Assembly: GCF_001610875.1 (NCBI RefSeq)
Contig: NZ_CP011272.1
Location: forward strand, 2,275,988-2,339,987
Reading direction: 5' to 3'
From: Pirellula sp. SH-Sr6A
GTDB lineage: Bacteria; Planctomycetota; Planctomycetia; Pirellulales; Pirellulaceae
Length of the DNA: 64,000 nt
Part shown: piece by piece, positions 29,476-38,242 of the stretch
Layout: each line of letters begins with the position of its first letter
Numbering within the stretch: position 1 is the stretch's first letter
Translations under genes and position numbers: made by a program
Notes under the pieces: model-generated
Told to the model about the DNA's origin: nothing
Database searches by the model: none
The model's input: only the letters and a program-made list of their open reading frames with translations

Positions 29476-30485
29476 CGCATTCCCACCTTCGCCCTGCTTC
29501 CCGTTTCGCGGGCGCGGCAGGCTTGTTGTTCGCCTCCACCTTGGCTGGCTCGCAGATCCTTCTGTCGGGTTCCGGTAACGCGTTTGCGAAGCCCATTCTT
29601 GCTGCTGCAGCGAACAGCCAGCCAGCAACACCTGCTCAGGACGCGGTCGCCGCGACGAGTTTTTTGCAGGCCAACGACACCGTGGCTTGGATAGGCTCAG
29701 GGTTCACAGAGCGGATGCAGCAATCCAATTGGATCGATCTGGTCCTCACCGCTGCCGATCCGAGCTTGAAGTTCCGAAATATCGGCTGGAGCGGAGACAC
29801 GGTTTTTGGTGACGCTCGCGGGGTTTTTGGGGGCCGGGAAGATGGCTTCAAACGCCTGCTGGGAGATCTGGATAAAGCCAAAGCAACGGCTGCGATCGTC
29901 TGCTACGGGGAGAACGAGTGCCGCGAAGGGGCAGCCGGGCTCGAGGCCTTCGAAAATGGATACCGAAAGCTGCTCCAGCAATTGGCGGATCGCAAATTGC
30001 GCGTTGCTCTAGTCCTCCCTCGACTGTTCGAGGAATCGGCAGTGCCGAACGCGAAGTATTGGAACGGACAACTGCACACCTACAACACGGCGACGCGACG
30101 CATCGCTGCCGAACTCAAACTCCCCGTCATCGACTTGGAGAAATTCCATGCGGACAAAAAACTAACCAGCGATGGAATCTACTGGACTCCCGATGGCTAT
30201 CGACTGGCTGGAATCGAGATGGCTCAGCAGTTGGGATTGACGATCCCCGACTCGTGGCGACGTCAATTCGAGGAAACGCCAAACGCAGCGACCCTCGCTA
30301 ACTATCGCGACTTGATCCGTCAAAAGAACGAGTGGTTTTTTCATTACCATCGTCCACAAAACGAGACCTATCTCTTCCTGTTCCGAAAGCATGAGCAAGG
30401 AAACAATGCTGCCGAACTGGAACAAATTACCCCGGAGATTGCATCGCTCGAAGATCGCATTCGCCAAGCGCTGTCACCGCGGTAA
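29472..30485 (+). CDS. Secreted SGNH/GDSL-like hydrolase
   Basis: About 337 residues from ATG 29472, which overlaps the upstream stop and yields a signal peptide (RFAGAAGLLFASTLAG...NAFA). The SGNH layout is visible: block II Gly in NIGWSGDTVFGDARG, block III in VCYGENECREG, and the Asp-x-x-His-like end. The usual block I GDS reads WIGSGFTERM, so the expected nucleophile Ser is displaced. The C-terminus has FHYHRPQNETYLFLFRKHEQGNNA, a tail found in planctomycete members, some fused to heme domains. Probable carbohydrate esterase, but activity is uncertain because of block I. Confidence 0.75.
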   Translation: MTHSHLRPASRFAGAAGLLFASTLAGSQILLSGSGNAFAKPILAAAANSQPATPAQDAVAATSFLQANDTVAWIGSGFTERMQQSNWIDLVLTAADPSLKFRNIGWSGDTVFGDARGVFGGREDGFKRLLGDLDKAKATAAIVCYGENECREGAAGLEAFENGYRKLLQQLADRKLRVALVLPRLFEESAVPNAKYWNGQLHTYNTATRRIAAELKLPVIDLEKFHADKKLTSDGIYWTPDGYRLAGIEMAQQLGLTIPDSWRRQFEETPNAATLANYRDLIRQKNEWFFHYHRPQNETYLFLFRKHEQGNNAAELEQITPEIASLEDRIRQALSPR

Positions 30486-30524
30486 GCCCCCCGACCGGAT
30501 AACTTCCTGGCTTCGTTAGTCCTC

Positions 30525-30614
30525 GGGCCAGTTCGTATCGGGCCAGTTCGTATCGGGCCAGTTCGTATCGGGCCAGTTCGTATCGGGCCAGTTCGTATCG
30601 GGCCAGTTCGTATC
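30525..30614. repeat. Six perfect tandem copies of a 15-bp unit
   Basis: The unit GGGCCAGTTCGTATC is repeated six times without a mismatch, with two further matching bases on the left and GGG on the right. It lies in the convergent intergenic space after the SGNH hydrolase stop and before the methyltransferase stop. Perfect identity implies recent expansion by slippage. Confidence 0.97.
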
Positions 30615-30646
30615 GGGACTCCTTGGATTGCGTCTCGCAGGCGCTC

Positions 30647-31417
30647 TTATCGGGCGTCGTCCTTCCAGTCGCTATCCTTCCCCATAAACAACAAATGTTG
30701 CTGGGGCAAGCGATCGTATTGGCGGACGGGTTTGAATCCGTTCGCCTTGAATTCCTTGATCGCCTGGGCCTTTGTCATCTTATGCTCGGGCTTGATCGGC
30801 ACCGTCGGATCTTCGGCCCGAAACTCGACCAAGGCAATCACACCCTCCGGTTTCAGAGCTTTGCGGATAGCAGCCAGCATATGGACGGGGTGGGAAAACT
30901 CATGGTACACATCGACCATGAGTACAAGATCGATTGACTCGGGCTCTAACTTCGGGTCCCAAAGCTCACCGAGGATGGTGTCGATATTGCGCACCTTCCG
31001 ATCTTCCATCTTTCGCGAGAGCGCTTGCAGCATCTCCGGTTGAATGTCGACGGCCAAGACGCGTCCCGAAGGAGCTACCTGGGTCGCCATTTGAAAGGTG
31101 TAGTACCCATCCCCCGAGCCCATATCGCACACCACCATCCCGTCGCGCAGTTGGAGCTGCTCGAGCATTTCGCTCGGTTTTTCTTCATCGACTCGTTCTG
31201 GGCGATTGAGCCACGGGATGCCATGGTAGCTCATCGGCAATGCGATCCGTCGCCCCATGTAGGTTGTCAAACCTTTCGGCGGTCTGCTGATCGCCGTTTT
31301 CTCACCGGTTGCAGGTTTCTCCGCCAAGCCTGTCTGAGCGAAGGCACGAAGATCGAACCCCAAAAGGACCAGAAGAGCCAATGCGAGGAACCGAACGATT
31401 GAAAACCGGAAAGTCAT
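30647..31417 (-). CDS. Exported class I SAM-dependent methyltransferase
   Basis: A 256-residue protein with a signal peptide (RFLALALLVLLGFDLRAFAQ) ahead of a complete methyltransferase core: MVVCDMGSGDGYYTFQMA (motif I), VLAVDIQPEMLQAL, and LVLMVDVYHEF. Exported methyltransferases with this layout are common in planctomycetes and some proteobacteria, and how SAM would reach them is unclear. Its ATG shares one base with the ruvX stop (31415-31419), so the two are translationally coupled. Confidence 0.85.
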   Translation of the reverse strand: MTFRFSIVRFLALALLVLLGFDLRAFAQTGLAEKPATGEKTAISRPPKGLTTYMGRRIALPMSYHGIPWLNRPERVDEEKPSEMLEQLQLRDGMVVCDMGSGDGYYTFQMATQVAPSGRVLAVDIQPEMLQALSRKMEDRKVRNIDTILGELWDPKLEPESIDLVLMVDVYHEFSHPVHMLAAIRKALKPEGVIALVEFRAEDPTVPIKPEHKMTKAQAIKEFKANGFKPVRQYDRLPQQHLLFMGKDSDWKDDAR

Positions 31418-31905
31418 CAGACATCCTCGAGGGGTAAAGGTTCGAAATGAGGCTGTTTGGTGGAGTCGAGATAGGACTCCAAAATGATATGCGCCGCAAT
31501 CTTGTCGAGCTGCTTCTTACGCTGCTTATGGGTCAGCTCCAAATCGCGGAGCATGCGGTTGGCCAACGCAGTGGTATACCGTTCGTCAATGAAGCGGACC
31601 GGCCGATCGGTTTCGTCGCGAAGCCACTTGGCAAACTCTCGGACCTCTTTCGACTTCACGCTTTCCCGTCCATCGCAGTGGATGGGAAGTCCCAGGACCC
31701 AGCCGCCAATCTGATTTTCTTTGGTGATTCGCAAAAAATACTGGCGATCTTGCTCAGGACCTTTGCGGGTGTAGGTCTCCAATGGATTGGTCCAGGTGCG
31801 GCTGGGATCGCACAAAGCCACGCCTATCCGCACGGTTCCGTAATCGACACCTGCCAATCTGCCTGAATCGGGCCAGCCATCCACCGTATTCGTGGTGTTC
31901 TCCAA
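31417..31905 (-). CDS. ruvX: YqgF/RuvX-family putative Holliday junction resolvase
   Basis: A 162-residue RNase H-fold protein with the standard motifs GVDYGTVRIGVALCD (first catalytic Asp), GGWVLGLPIHCDGRES, and FIDERYTTALANRML. The family is implicated in pre-16S rRNA end processing and in Holliday junction resolution. Length is a little above the usual 140. It is the first gene of a two-gene unit with the exported methyltransferase. The pairing has no obvious functional logic. Confidence 0.92.
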   Translation of the reverse strand: MENTTNTVDGWPDSGRLAGVDYGTVRIGVALCDPSRTWTNPLETYTRKGPEQDRQYFLRITKENQIGGWVLGLPIHCDGRESVKSKEVREFAKWLRDETDRPVRFIDERYTTALANRMLRDLELTHKQRKKQLDKIAAHIILESYLDSTKQPHFEPLPLEDV

Positions 31906-32025
31906 CTTACCTATCCTTAAGAGGGTTGCCTATCTTCTCTTGTGGCCGCCGAGGGGTTCGGGATATGGTCCCGCGCGTCGAGAAAGGTTACAAGCCGATT
32001 TCCCAATCCTTCCAAGGAGATCTCC

Positions 32026-32415
32026 ATGCATCGAAATACAAAGTTGGCCGTTCGCTTCTTCGGGGCAGCTGGACTCGCCTTGTGTCTCGGGAACAAACCT
32101 GCCACAGCACAGGACTCACTCGATTTTAACGAGGCGGAAAGGATGATGTCCCTCCACACCGTTGAACTACGAGACCAATTGGTGTTTGGGCTTCGCACGA
32201 CACAAACGGGGCAACAAGCTTTCATCGACCACGTTATCGCTCGGGTTGAGGCGGGAGATATCCCACGGTCCATGGTGAACGTCGTCTTTGTTTGGGCTCG
32301 CAAACGCAACCCCCGCATCCCCTACCCCTACTTCGAAATCGCTTTGCGATTGTTGGCCGAGAGACGCGGTGTCGTCTTTCCTGAAACGGATTCGATCGTC
32401 ATCGCTCAGCCTTAA
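32026..32415 (+). CDS. Small secreted protein, conserved hypothetical
   Basis: A 129-residue protein from ATG 32026, chosen because AAGGAGA lies at 32014-32020 and the product then has a signal peptide (MHRNTKLAVRFFGAAGLALCL...ATAQ). The mature part is helical: AERMMSLHTVELRDQLVFGLR, FIDHVIARVEAGDIP, VWARKRNPRIPYPYFEIALR. It has no cysteine motif and no recognised domain. Codon use resembles its neighbours. Confidence 0.75.
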   Translation: MHRNTKLAVRFFGAAGLALCLGNKPATAQDSLDFNEAERMMSLHTVELRDQLVFGLRTTQTGQQAFIDHVIARVEAGDIPRSMVNVVFVWARKRNPRIPYPYFEIALRLLAERRGVVFPETDSIVIAQP

Positions 32416-32483
32416 TGCCCCATGATGGGGATCGCCGTTCGCTCGGATCCTTCCGTTTCCACGGAGGGCATTCAATGTTGCGA

Positions 32484-33251
32484 TCAATAATCGAGCGCCG
32501 CCCCCCCGTCCGCTTCAATGGCCTGGCCCGTTAAGAAACTGCTATCTTCGGTCGCTAAAAATAGGCAGACCTTTCCGATCTCGTCCGGCGATGCCATGCG
32601 CCCCAATGGTTGCAACCTCGCAATCCGATCGAGTGCCGCTTTAGGATCCGGCAACGTCGCCGCCCAATCCCGCATCAAGGGTGTATCGACATTGCTGGGG
32701 AGTATCGCATTGACGCGAACGCCATCCTCGGCGGTTTCCAACGCCAATGATTTGGTGAAGGAGACTTGAGCCCCTTTGCTGGCCGCGTAAGCCGTCGAAT
32801 TCCTCTGCCCCAAAACTGCGGTCATGGAGGAGATGTTGACGATCGTACCTCGCGTGGCACGCAGATGCCGAAGGGCATGGTACGAGCAAGCATACGTGCT
32901 GGCAAAGTTGATTTGCATTACCCGCATCGCTTCCTCCGGAGGCATCGCCTCGATCGGAGTGTCGGGCGGATGAACACCCGCATTATTTACCAAACAATGC
33001 AATGCACCGAAGCGTGAGACAACTTGCTCCATGGCATCGAGAACTTGTTGCGGCACCGCGACATCAACCTGCAAGATTTGAAGGCGATCGGAATAGGTGG
33101 GAGACAAGTCCTCGACGAGTTTCGCCAATGCGTTGGCATCGCGATCCCAAGCCGCAGCGAATGCCCCCTCCCGGAGGAACACCTCGATGCACCCGCGTCC
33201 GATCCCCTTCGCTCCACCTGTGACAATGACGACTCGATCCTTAAAACGCAT
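32484..33251 (-). CDS. Short-chain dehydrogenase/reductase
   Basis: A 255-residue classical SDR from ATG 33251. TGGAKGIGRG is the cofactor-binding motif, LVNNAGVHPPD the NAG motif, the catalytic Ser is in NISSMTAVLGQ, and YAASKGAQ gives the Tyr-Lys pair. LTGQAIEADGGAALDY ends the protein. It oxidises or reduces an unknown alcohol or ketone with NAD(P). It lies downstream of the thioredoxin/PDZ gene with a 7-base gap, so it is probably co-transcribed with it. Confidence 0.92.
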   Translation of the reverse strand: MRFKDRVVIVTGGAKGIGRGCIEVFLREGAFAAAWDRDANALAKLVEDLSPTYSDRLQILQVDVAVPQQVLDAMEQVVSRFGALHCLVNNAGVHPPDTPIEAMPPEEAMRVMQINFASTYACSYHALRHLRATRGTIVNISSMTAVLGQRNSTAYAASKGAQVSFTKSLALETAEDGVRVNAILPSNVDTPLMRDWAATLPDPKAALDRIARLQPLGRMASPDEIGKVCLFLATEDSSFLTGQAIEADGGAALDY

Positions 33252-33258
33252 GCTTGTT

Positions 33259-34620
33259 CTATTTTCTCGCAACTTGAAGCTTCAAACGCTTTCCGTTTCG
33301 CCATACTTCGATCGAGATTGGGCTATCCTTCTCTCGAGCGGTTAGCAAATGACGGATGACGTCGGTTTCGCGTGTAAAATCCGTTCGTCCTTCGATGGCG
33401 ACAATCCAGTCGTCCTTCTTTACTCCAGCGACTTGCGCGCGATTATGCGGAGCATATTGACCGACATGCCCGACTCGAAACAACGCACCTTCCGGTGCAT
33501 CTTTACGTTCCGAATCGGTCAAGTCTTTGAGGACCATTCCGCCGAGGGCGATGCGACGCAACTCCCACGTCGAAACGCGCCACGCAATATCATCGTTCGA
33601 CTTCCAGTCGTCCGCGAGCTGCAATTGCAGAGTCGCTCGAGTTCCACCCCGCTCCACGACAACCGGGATCACCTCCGGTCGATTGGAGCGTTTATGAAGC
33701 ACCCATTGCAAATCGGCAATGCTCAGGGGAGCTTCGCCTCCGAATTCCACGATACGGTCTCCTGCCTTCAATCCCGAGCGATCCGCGAACGAGTCTGCGG
33801 TCACCGACTTGATGGTCGAGCACGCATCGACATCCATGATCAGCCCGATCGACTTCGGATGCGGATAGGGGAACAATAGCTTTTCAGGAAGTCCCTCCGG
33901 GAGATTCAGCGTCAACGCAAACGCCTTTTGTGCGTCTCCGATCTGATGGCAATGGATGCAATTCTTGACGGGCTGATCATCGAGATTCAGTTTCGCTGGA
34001 TACTTCGTCAGAGTGGGAAACTGCTGAGGCTCTTCGATAGTCTCCACTTGGTTGCCCGCATTGGGAATAAGCGTGGAGAGCGGCAGTTCCGACGACTGCT
34101 TTCCGGCTAGCAACGGGCGGACGGAATCGTAATTCTCATACCAGCTGAGGACTTGCTTCATGGCCTCTGCAAGCCCTTCGATGGACACATCGTCTTTCCA
34201 TTCGGAGTGGTGGGATCGAGTTCCGTATCGGCCCATCAAGGTTCCATCGGGATGGAAAAACAGGACGGTAAAGGACTGATCAAAATCGAATTGGATGCGT
34301 TTTAAATCCACGCCATTATTGGAAATTTGTCTGACACGCACAAAGCGCTTGAGCCCCTCGAGGATCTCACTATTTTGTTCCATCAAATCATCATCCAGTT
34401 TGACGCATTCCACGCAGGGAATGCATCGAAACACCACCATGAGCGGTTTGCTGGTTCGCTGGGACTCAGCGAACCCTGCCGCCATGTCGTTGTAATGCCA
34501 AAGTCCTGATTTCGACACTCGAAGCCGATCGTTGCGGACCTTCTCTTCCCGCGTTTGCGACAACGCAGTGGAGGGAACCAGAAACGAGGCTAGGACAAAA
34601 CTGACAAACGCCATACGCAT
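33259..34620 (-). CDS. Secreted thioredoxin-like / CxxCH / PDZ protein
   Basis: A 453-residue exported protein combining three modules. After the signal peptide (MRMAFVSFVLASFLVPSTALSQ cut at SQ) comes a thioredoxin-like domain with VVFRCIPCVECVK (Cys66, 69, 72). Next is a heme-attachment-like CIHCH at 221-225. Two PDZ domains follow, SFADRSGLKAGDRIVEFGG and RAQVAGVKKDDWIVAIEGR. The combination suggests a periplasmic redox or protein-quality role, with PDZ binding peptide ends. A single CxxCH could hold heme c or be a redox pair with metal. The family is seen in planctomycetes, with no established function that I know of. Confidence 0.82.
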   Translation of the reverse strand: MRMAFVSFVLASFLVPSTALSQTREEKVRNDRLRVSKSGLWHYNDMAAGFAESQRTSKPLMVVFRCIPCVECVKLDDDLMEQNSEILEGLKRFVRVRQISNNGVDLKRIQFDFDQSFTVLFFHPDGTLMGRYGTRSHHSEWKDDVSIEGLAEAMKQVLSWYENYDSVRPLLAGKQSSELPLSTLIPNAGNQVETIEEPQQFPTLTKYPAKLNLDDQPVKNCIHCHQIGDAQKAFALTLNLPEGLPEKLLFPYPHPKSIGLIMDVDACSTIKSVTADSFADRSGLKAGDRIVEFGGEAPLSIADLQWVLHKRSNRPEVIPVVVERGGTRATLQLQLADDWKSNDDIAWRVSTWELRRIALGGMVLKDLTDSERKDAPEGALFRVGHVGQYAPHNRAQVAGVKKDDWIVAIEGRTDFTRETDVIRHLLTAREKDSPISIEVWRNGKRLKLQVARK

Positions 34621-34676
34621 GGAAGGAACTCCGGGTCAAGGTGGGATATGGGAGGGAAGATGGAGGGCACAGGCGG

Positions 34677-35570
34677 TTACGAACCGAGATGTTCCTTGAA
34701 GAAGGCGACGGTTCGTTCCCAAGCGAGTTTCGCGGCGGCCTCATCGTAACGCGGAGTGGAGTCGTTGTGGAACCCATGGTTCACACCAGGGTAAACGAAG
34801 GCCTGGTGCTTTACTTTATTCTCCTGGAGCGCTTTCTCAAAAGCAGGCCACCCGGCGTTGATACGTTGATCTAGCTCCGCATAGTGAATCAACAGCGCCG
34901 CTTTGATCTTGGGTACATCCTCCAGGCTGGGCTGGCTTCCGTAAAAAGGTACCCCTGCCTGAATCACATCTGGAATGCGGACAGCCAGTTGATTGACGAC
35001 GCCGCCACCGTAGCAAAATCCGACCGCACCAACTTTACCTGTAGAAAGCGGATGGGATTGGAGGGTCTGCGCGGCGGCGATGAAATCCTCCAGCATCTCC
35101 GCCGGCTTGCGTGAAGCCTGCATCTTACGTCCTTCGTCATCGGTTCCCGGGTAACCGCCTAAAGGGCTCAGCGCGTCGGGAGCGAGAGCCAGGAAACCAT
35201 CCGTTGCCAACCGGCGCGCGACGTCGGCGATATAAGGATTGAGGCCACGATTCTCGTGAATGACGAGAACCGCAGGGAACTTGGTCCCCTCCTTTTTGGG
35301 GCGTGCCAATAGCCCTTTGATCTTTCCTCCCCCTTTCGGGGAATCGTACTCGAACGTCTCCGTCTTGATTCTCGCATCATCCGGAGCGACTTGCTGCGCC
35401 CAAGCATAATTCGGCGTAAGGCCTTCGATGATCGCTTCTGCAGTTACCCCGGCGGTCGCAATCGCTGCGATGCGCTGCGAGAAGTCGCGGCGAGTTAATC
35501 GTCCGTGCGCATAATCATCATAAAGATCCAACGCACGCTGATCGAAATCGGAAGCGTTCTTGCGGTTCAT
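34677..35570 (-). CDS. Dienelactone hydrolase family protein, probably exported
   Basis: A 297-residue alpha/beta hydrolase. Residues 20-60 contain [19 protein letters not shown], which resembles a Tat-type leader placed inside a longer N-terminus. The catalytic triad is Cys186 in GFCYGGG, Asp in [10 protein letters not shown] and His in [10 protein letters not shown], with the VIHENRGL strand typical of carboxymethylenebutenolidases. True substrates of secreted members are unknown. It stands alone, 56 bases from the thioredoxin/PDZ start and on the same strand. Confidence 0.88.
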   Translation of the reverse strand: MNRKNASDFDQRALDLYDDYAHGRLTRRDFSQRIAAIATAGVTAEAIIEGLTPNYAWAQQVAPDDARIKTETFEYDSPKGGGKIKGLLARPKKEGTKFPAVLVIHENRGLNPYIADVARRLATDGFLALAPDALSPLGGYPGTDDEGRKMQASRKPAEMLEDFIAAAQTLQSHPLSTGKVGAVGFCYGGGVVNQLAVRIPDVIQAGVPFYGSQPSLEDVPKIKAALLIHYAELDQRINAGWPAFEKALQENKVKHQAFVYPGVNHGFHNDSTPRYDEAAAKLAWERTVAFFKEHLGS

Positions 35571-35696
35571 GAGAATCCTCGTCGGGGAAAATGGGGAAGT
35601 AAAGACATTCTTGGGCGGGACATTCGCCTTCGCTCGGACACGTGAGAGTCGTGCGTCTCGGTGCGAGTGAATGCTGCTTAAACCGCCGACCGATTT

Positions 35697-37688
35697 TTAA
35701 GGTTTCGACCGTTTTCGAAGGACCTCCAGAACGGCCTGGCTGTCATCGGTAGCCACAACCGCTTCGTTCTTATAAATCACCTTGCCCTCGCGATCGATGA
35801 CAAACGTCCACCGCTTGCTCGTCACCTCTCGAACAATGGAATAGGACTTGTCTCCAACCTTCGTATTCACCTTTTTTTCTTCCTTGGTGAACGGGACACC
35901 GAAGGCCTTGGCGATGGCTCCGTCGGTGTCGGCGAGCAACGTGAAATTGAGACTATGGGCCTCTTTGAATGCTTGATGGTTCGAAACCGAGTCACCGCTA
36001 ACACCAACGACTTCGATCCCTTCGGATTGGAAATCCTTCATGCGATCGCGGTAGCTGCAAGCTTGCTTCGTACACCCGCCCGTTAGATCGCCGGGATAGA
36101 AATAGACGACCAAGTCTTTTTTGCCAAGCAACCGGCTGCTATCCCAAGGCTTGCCCGCGTCGTCCATCGCCTGAATTCGAGGCGCTCGCGCTCCGACTTG
36201 AACCCCCTGGGGTGCTGGAAAGTCCCCCCAAATTGCGGGGGACTGAAAGGAGGCAGGTTTGGGTTTCGTCTTCGGTGCAACGGCTTGATCGCGGTAAGCC
36301 TTCCATCGTCCGTAGAGCTCCGAGGCCTTTTTCCCCTCAGCGCTGGCTAGGTTTTCTTTCTCCGATGGATCGGTGTTCAAGCGAAAGAGTTCCAGTCGAT
36401 CCGGGTCGTCCTTCTTCGAGTTCGGATTCGAATCGGACGAAGGAGATTCTTCGCCGTCAAAGCCCGCGTTTGCTTTACCGCCATTGACCACTAACTTCCA
36501 GTCTCCGACACGAATTGCTCCGGAGGTGGGTGCCGCATTGATCAAGATTTCGCGGTTTCCCAGGCTTTCGTTTTTCGAAATCGCTCCCCATATGTCTCGT
36601 CCATCAAGGGGGAGGCGTTGGGTAACGCTGGCTTTCGCCAACCGCAGCAAAGTGGGATAGAGATCCACCGCGTGCATCGGTTCATTGCAGACCGCGCCAG
36701 CCGGGAGTGTTCCTGGCCAAGTTGCGAAGGCGGCGACTCGCACACCTCCGTCGTAAACCGTCCCCTTGCCGGCTCGCAACGGTCCATTGCTGGTGACTTT
36801 GCCAGGAGAGGGACCACCGTTGTCACTGCTGAACAGGATGAGGGTGTTCTCTTTCGCTCCGGTACGTTCCACCGCTTCGGCGATCTTGCCGATGGCTTGA
36901 TCCATCGCATGGAGCATCCCCGCATATTGCCTTCTGTTCCCCTGGAGATGATCAAACGGTTCCAAGTACTTCGCGGGGACTTGCAAGGGTGTATGAACCG
37001 CGTTGAACGGCACATAAAGAAAATAGGGCTTTTTGCCCGCGTACGCCTCGACGATCCGAACTGACTCCTTGGCGATCAATTCGGTACTATACCCTTCCTC
37101 GCGATCGACCGCGTCGTCTCGATGCCAATCGAATCCACCGTCGCGTTCGTGGGTGTTGTAGTCGATGGCGCCATTGTAGTGGCCATACTGGTGATGGAAT
37201 CCGCGGCGGGTAGGCAAGTACTCGGGTTGAAAGTGCCCGAGATGCCATTTGCCAACGATCGCCGTTTGGTAACCAGCGGACTGAAGTCCCTGCGCGATGG
37301 TTTGCTCTTCGAGGGGTAGTCCGTGTTGTGCCCACGGTCTCACCACGCCGACTTGCAAGCCATGCCTCATGGGATACCGACCCGTCATCAGTGCAGCACG
37401 GGTGGGTGAACAGACGGGTTGAACGTAAAAATTCTCGAGAATTACACCGCTTTTCGCTAAACGATCGAGGTTGGGTGTAGGAATCTCGCTTTGATGCCAT
37501 CCCACATCGCCCCAGCCCAAATCATCCGCGACAATCAAAACAATATTAGGGACCGTAGGCGAATCGCCATCCGCGTTCGATGCGGCCGATGCGGTTTGAA
37601 GACAGTATGGGCTGGTAAGCAGCAGCGCGAGCAAGCCGAACGAAACAGTCAGTCGGGCCACAAGACGCAGAACTGGCGGGAGCGACAT
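35697..37688 (-). CDS. Exported sulfatase fused to a C-terminal peroxiredoxin (Bcp-type)
   Basis: A single 663-residue frame from ATG 37688, with a signal peptide. The sulfatase part (about 46-480) has NIVLIVADDLGWGD, the formylglycine motif C-S-P-T-R with Cys93 (PVCSPTRAALMTGRYP), GKWHLGH and FSSDNGG, as in arylsulfatase/GALNS-like enzymes. From about 499 to the end is a complete thiol peroxidase: FYPGDLTGGCTKQACSYRD with peroxidatic Cys539 and resolving Cys544, then VVGVSGDSVSNHQAF and WTFVIDREGKV. Both halves keep their active-site residues. I know of no named family with this order. An alternative TTG start at 37718 adds ten residues. Confidence 0.9.
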   Translation of the reverse strand: MSLPPVLRLVARLTVSFGLLALLLTSPYCLQTASAASNADGDSPTVPNIVLIVADDLGWGDVGWHQSEIPTPNLDRLAKSGVILENFYVQPVCSPTRAALMTGRYPMRHGLQVGVVRPWAQHGLPLEEQTIAQGLQSAGYQTAIVGKWHLGHFQPEYLPTRRGFHHQYGHYNGAIDYNTHERDGGFDWHRDDAVDREEGYSTELIAKESVRIVEAYAGKKPYFLYVPFNAVHTPLQVPAKYLEPFDHLQGNRRQYAGMLHAMDQAIGKIAEAVERTGAKENTLILFSSDNGGPSPGKVTSNGPLRAGKGTVYDGGVRVAAFATWPGTLPAGAVCNEPMHAVDLYPTLLRLAKASVTQRLPLDGRDIWGAISKNESLGNREILINAAPTSGAIRVGDWKLVVNGGKANAGFDGEESPSSDSNPNSKKDDPDRLELFRLNTDPSEKENLASAEGKKASELYGRWKAYRDQAVAPKTKPKPASFQSPAIWGDFPAPQGVQVGARAPRIQAMDDAGKPWDSSRLLGKKDLVVYFYPGDLTGGCTKQACSYRDRMKDFQSEGIEVVGVSGDSVSNHQAFKEAHSLNFTLLADTDGAIAKAFGVPFTKEEKKVNTKVGDKSYSIVREVTSKRWTFVIDREGKVIYKNEAVVATDDSQAVLEVLRKRSKP

Positions 37689-37755
37689 TGGAAGGATCCT
37701 TGGTGAGGAATGAATCAAGGATCCTCAATATACGACATTCTCGCTGGGAAGTGTC

Positions 37756-38199
37756 CTATTCGTCTTCGGATTGCGTATCGCTCGAACGGTTTTTAATCAA
37801 AGTGACTTGGTTCCCAGGATCGTTGTACTCGGAGTGGGACATGAGCTCTCGCATTAACAGAACACCTCGTCCGCGGGGCTTATCGAGCCTTTCTTCGGAA
37901 GTGGGATCCGCTAAGTTGCGGTGGTCGAATCCTTCTCCTTCATCCGTGATTCGCATCCGTGCCTGGCCGACCGAGACTTCGAATTCCACCCGTACCTTCT
38001 TATCGACGATGCGTTGATTGCCGTGTTCGATTGCGTTGACGATGGCCTCCTCTAGTGCCATTTGGACATGGAACATGTCCCCACCTGGCCAGCCAGCCTT
38101 CTCCATGGCTTGCATCAGTTCTTCGATGATTTCGTGGGCGATCCCGAGATCGCTGGGAATCCATTTGTCCAGAAACCAAGTTTCGTCAATCGATGGCAT
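37756..38199 (-). CDS. RsbW-like anti-sigma serine kinase / ATP-binding protein
   Basis: A 147-residue GHKL-type ATPase: MALEEAIVNAIEHGNQ is the N box, ITDEGEGFD the G1 box and PRGRGVLLMRELMS the G2 box. Members phosphorylate STAS-domain antagonists and hold sigma factors or other partners. The gene lies 43 bases downstream of the STAS gene, so the two form one unit in RsbV-RsbW order. No sigma factor follows, so the controlled partner is elsewhere. Confidence 0.9.
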   Translation of the reverse strand: MPSIDETWFLDKWIPSDLGIAHEIIEELMQAMEKAGWPGGDMFHVQMALEEAIVNAIEHGNQRIVDKKVRVEFEVSVGQARMRITDEGEGFDHRNLADPTSEERLDKPRGRGVLLMRELMSHSEYNDPGNQVTLIKNRSSDTQSEDE

Positions 38200-38242
38200 A
38201 ATGCCTCCGTCCTATCGAAAGGTCGTGACGCCTGCTCGTACC

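Noticed and set aside
30525-30614. Possible CRISPR array
   Set aside because: The copies are directly adjacent 15-bp units with no spacers and no cas genes nearby.
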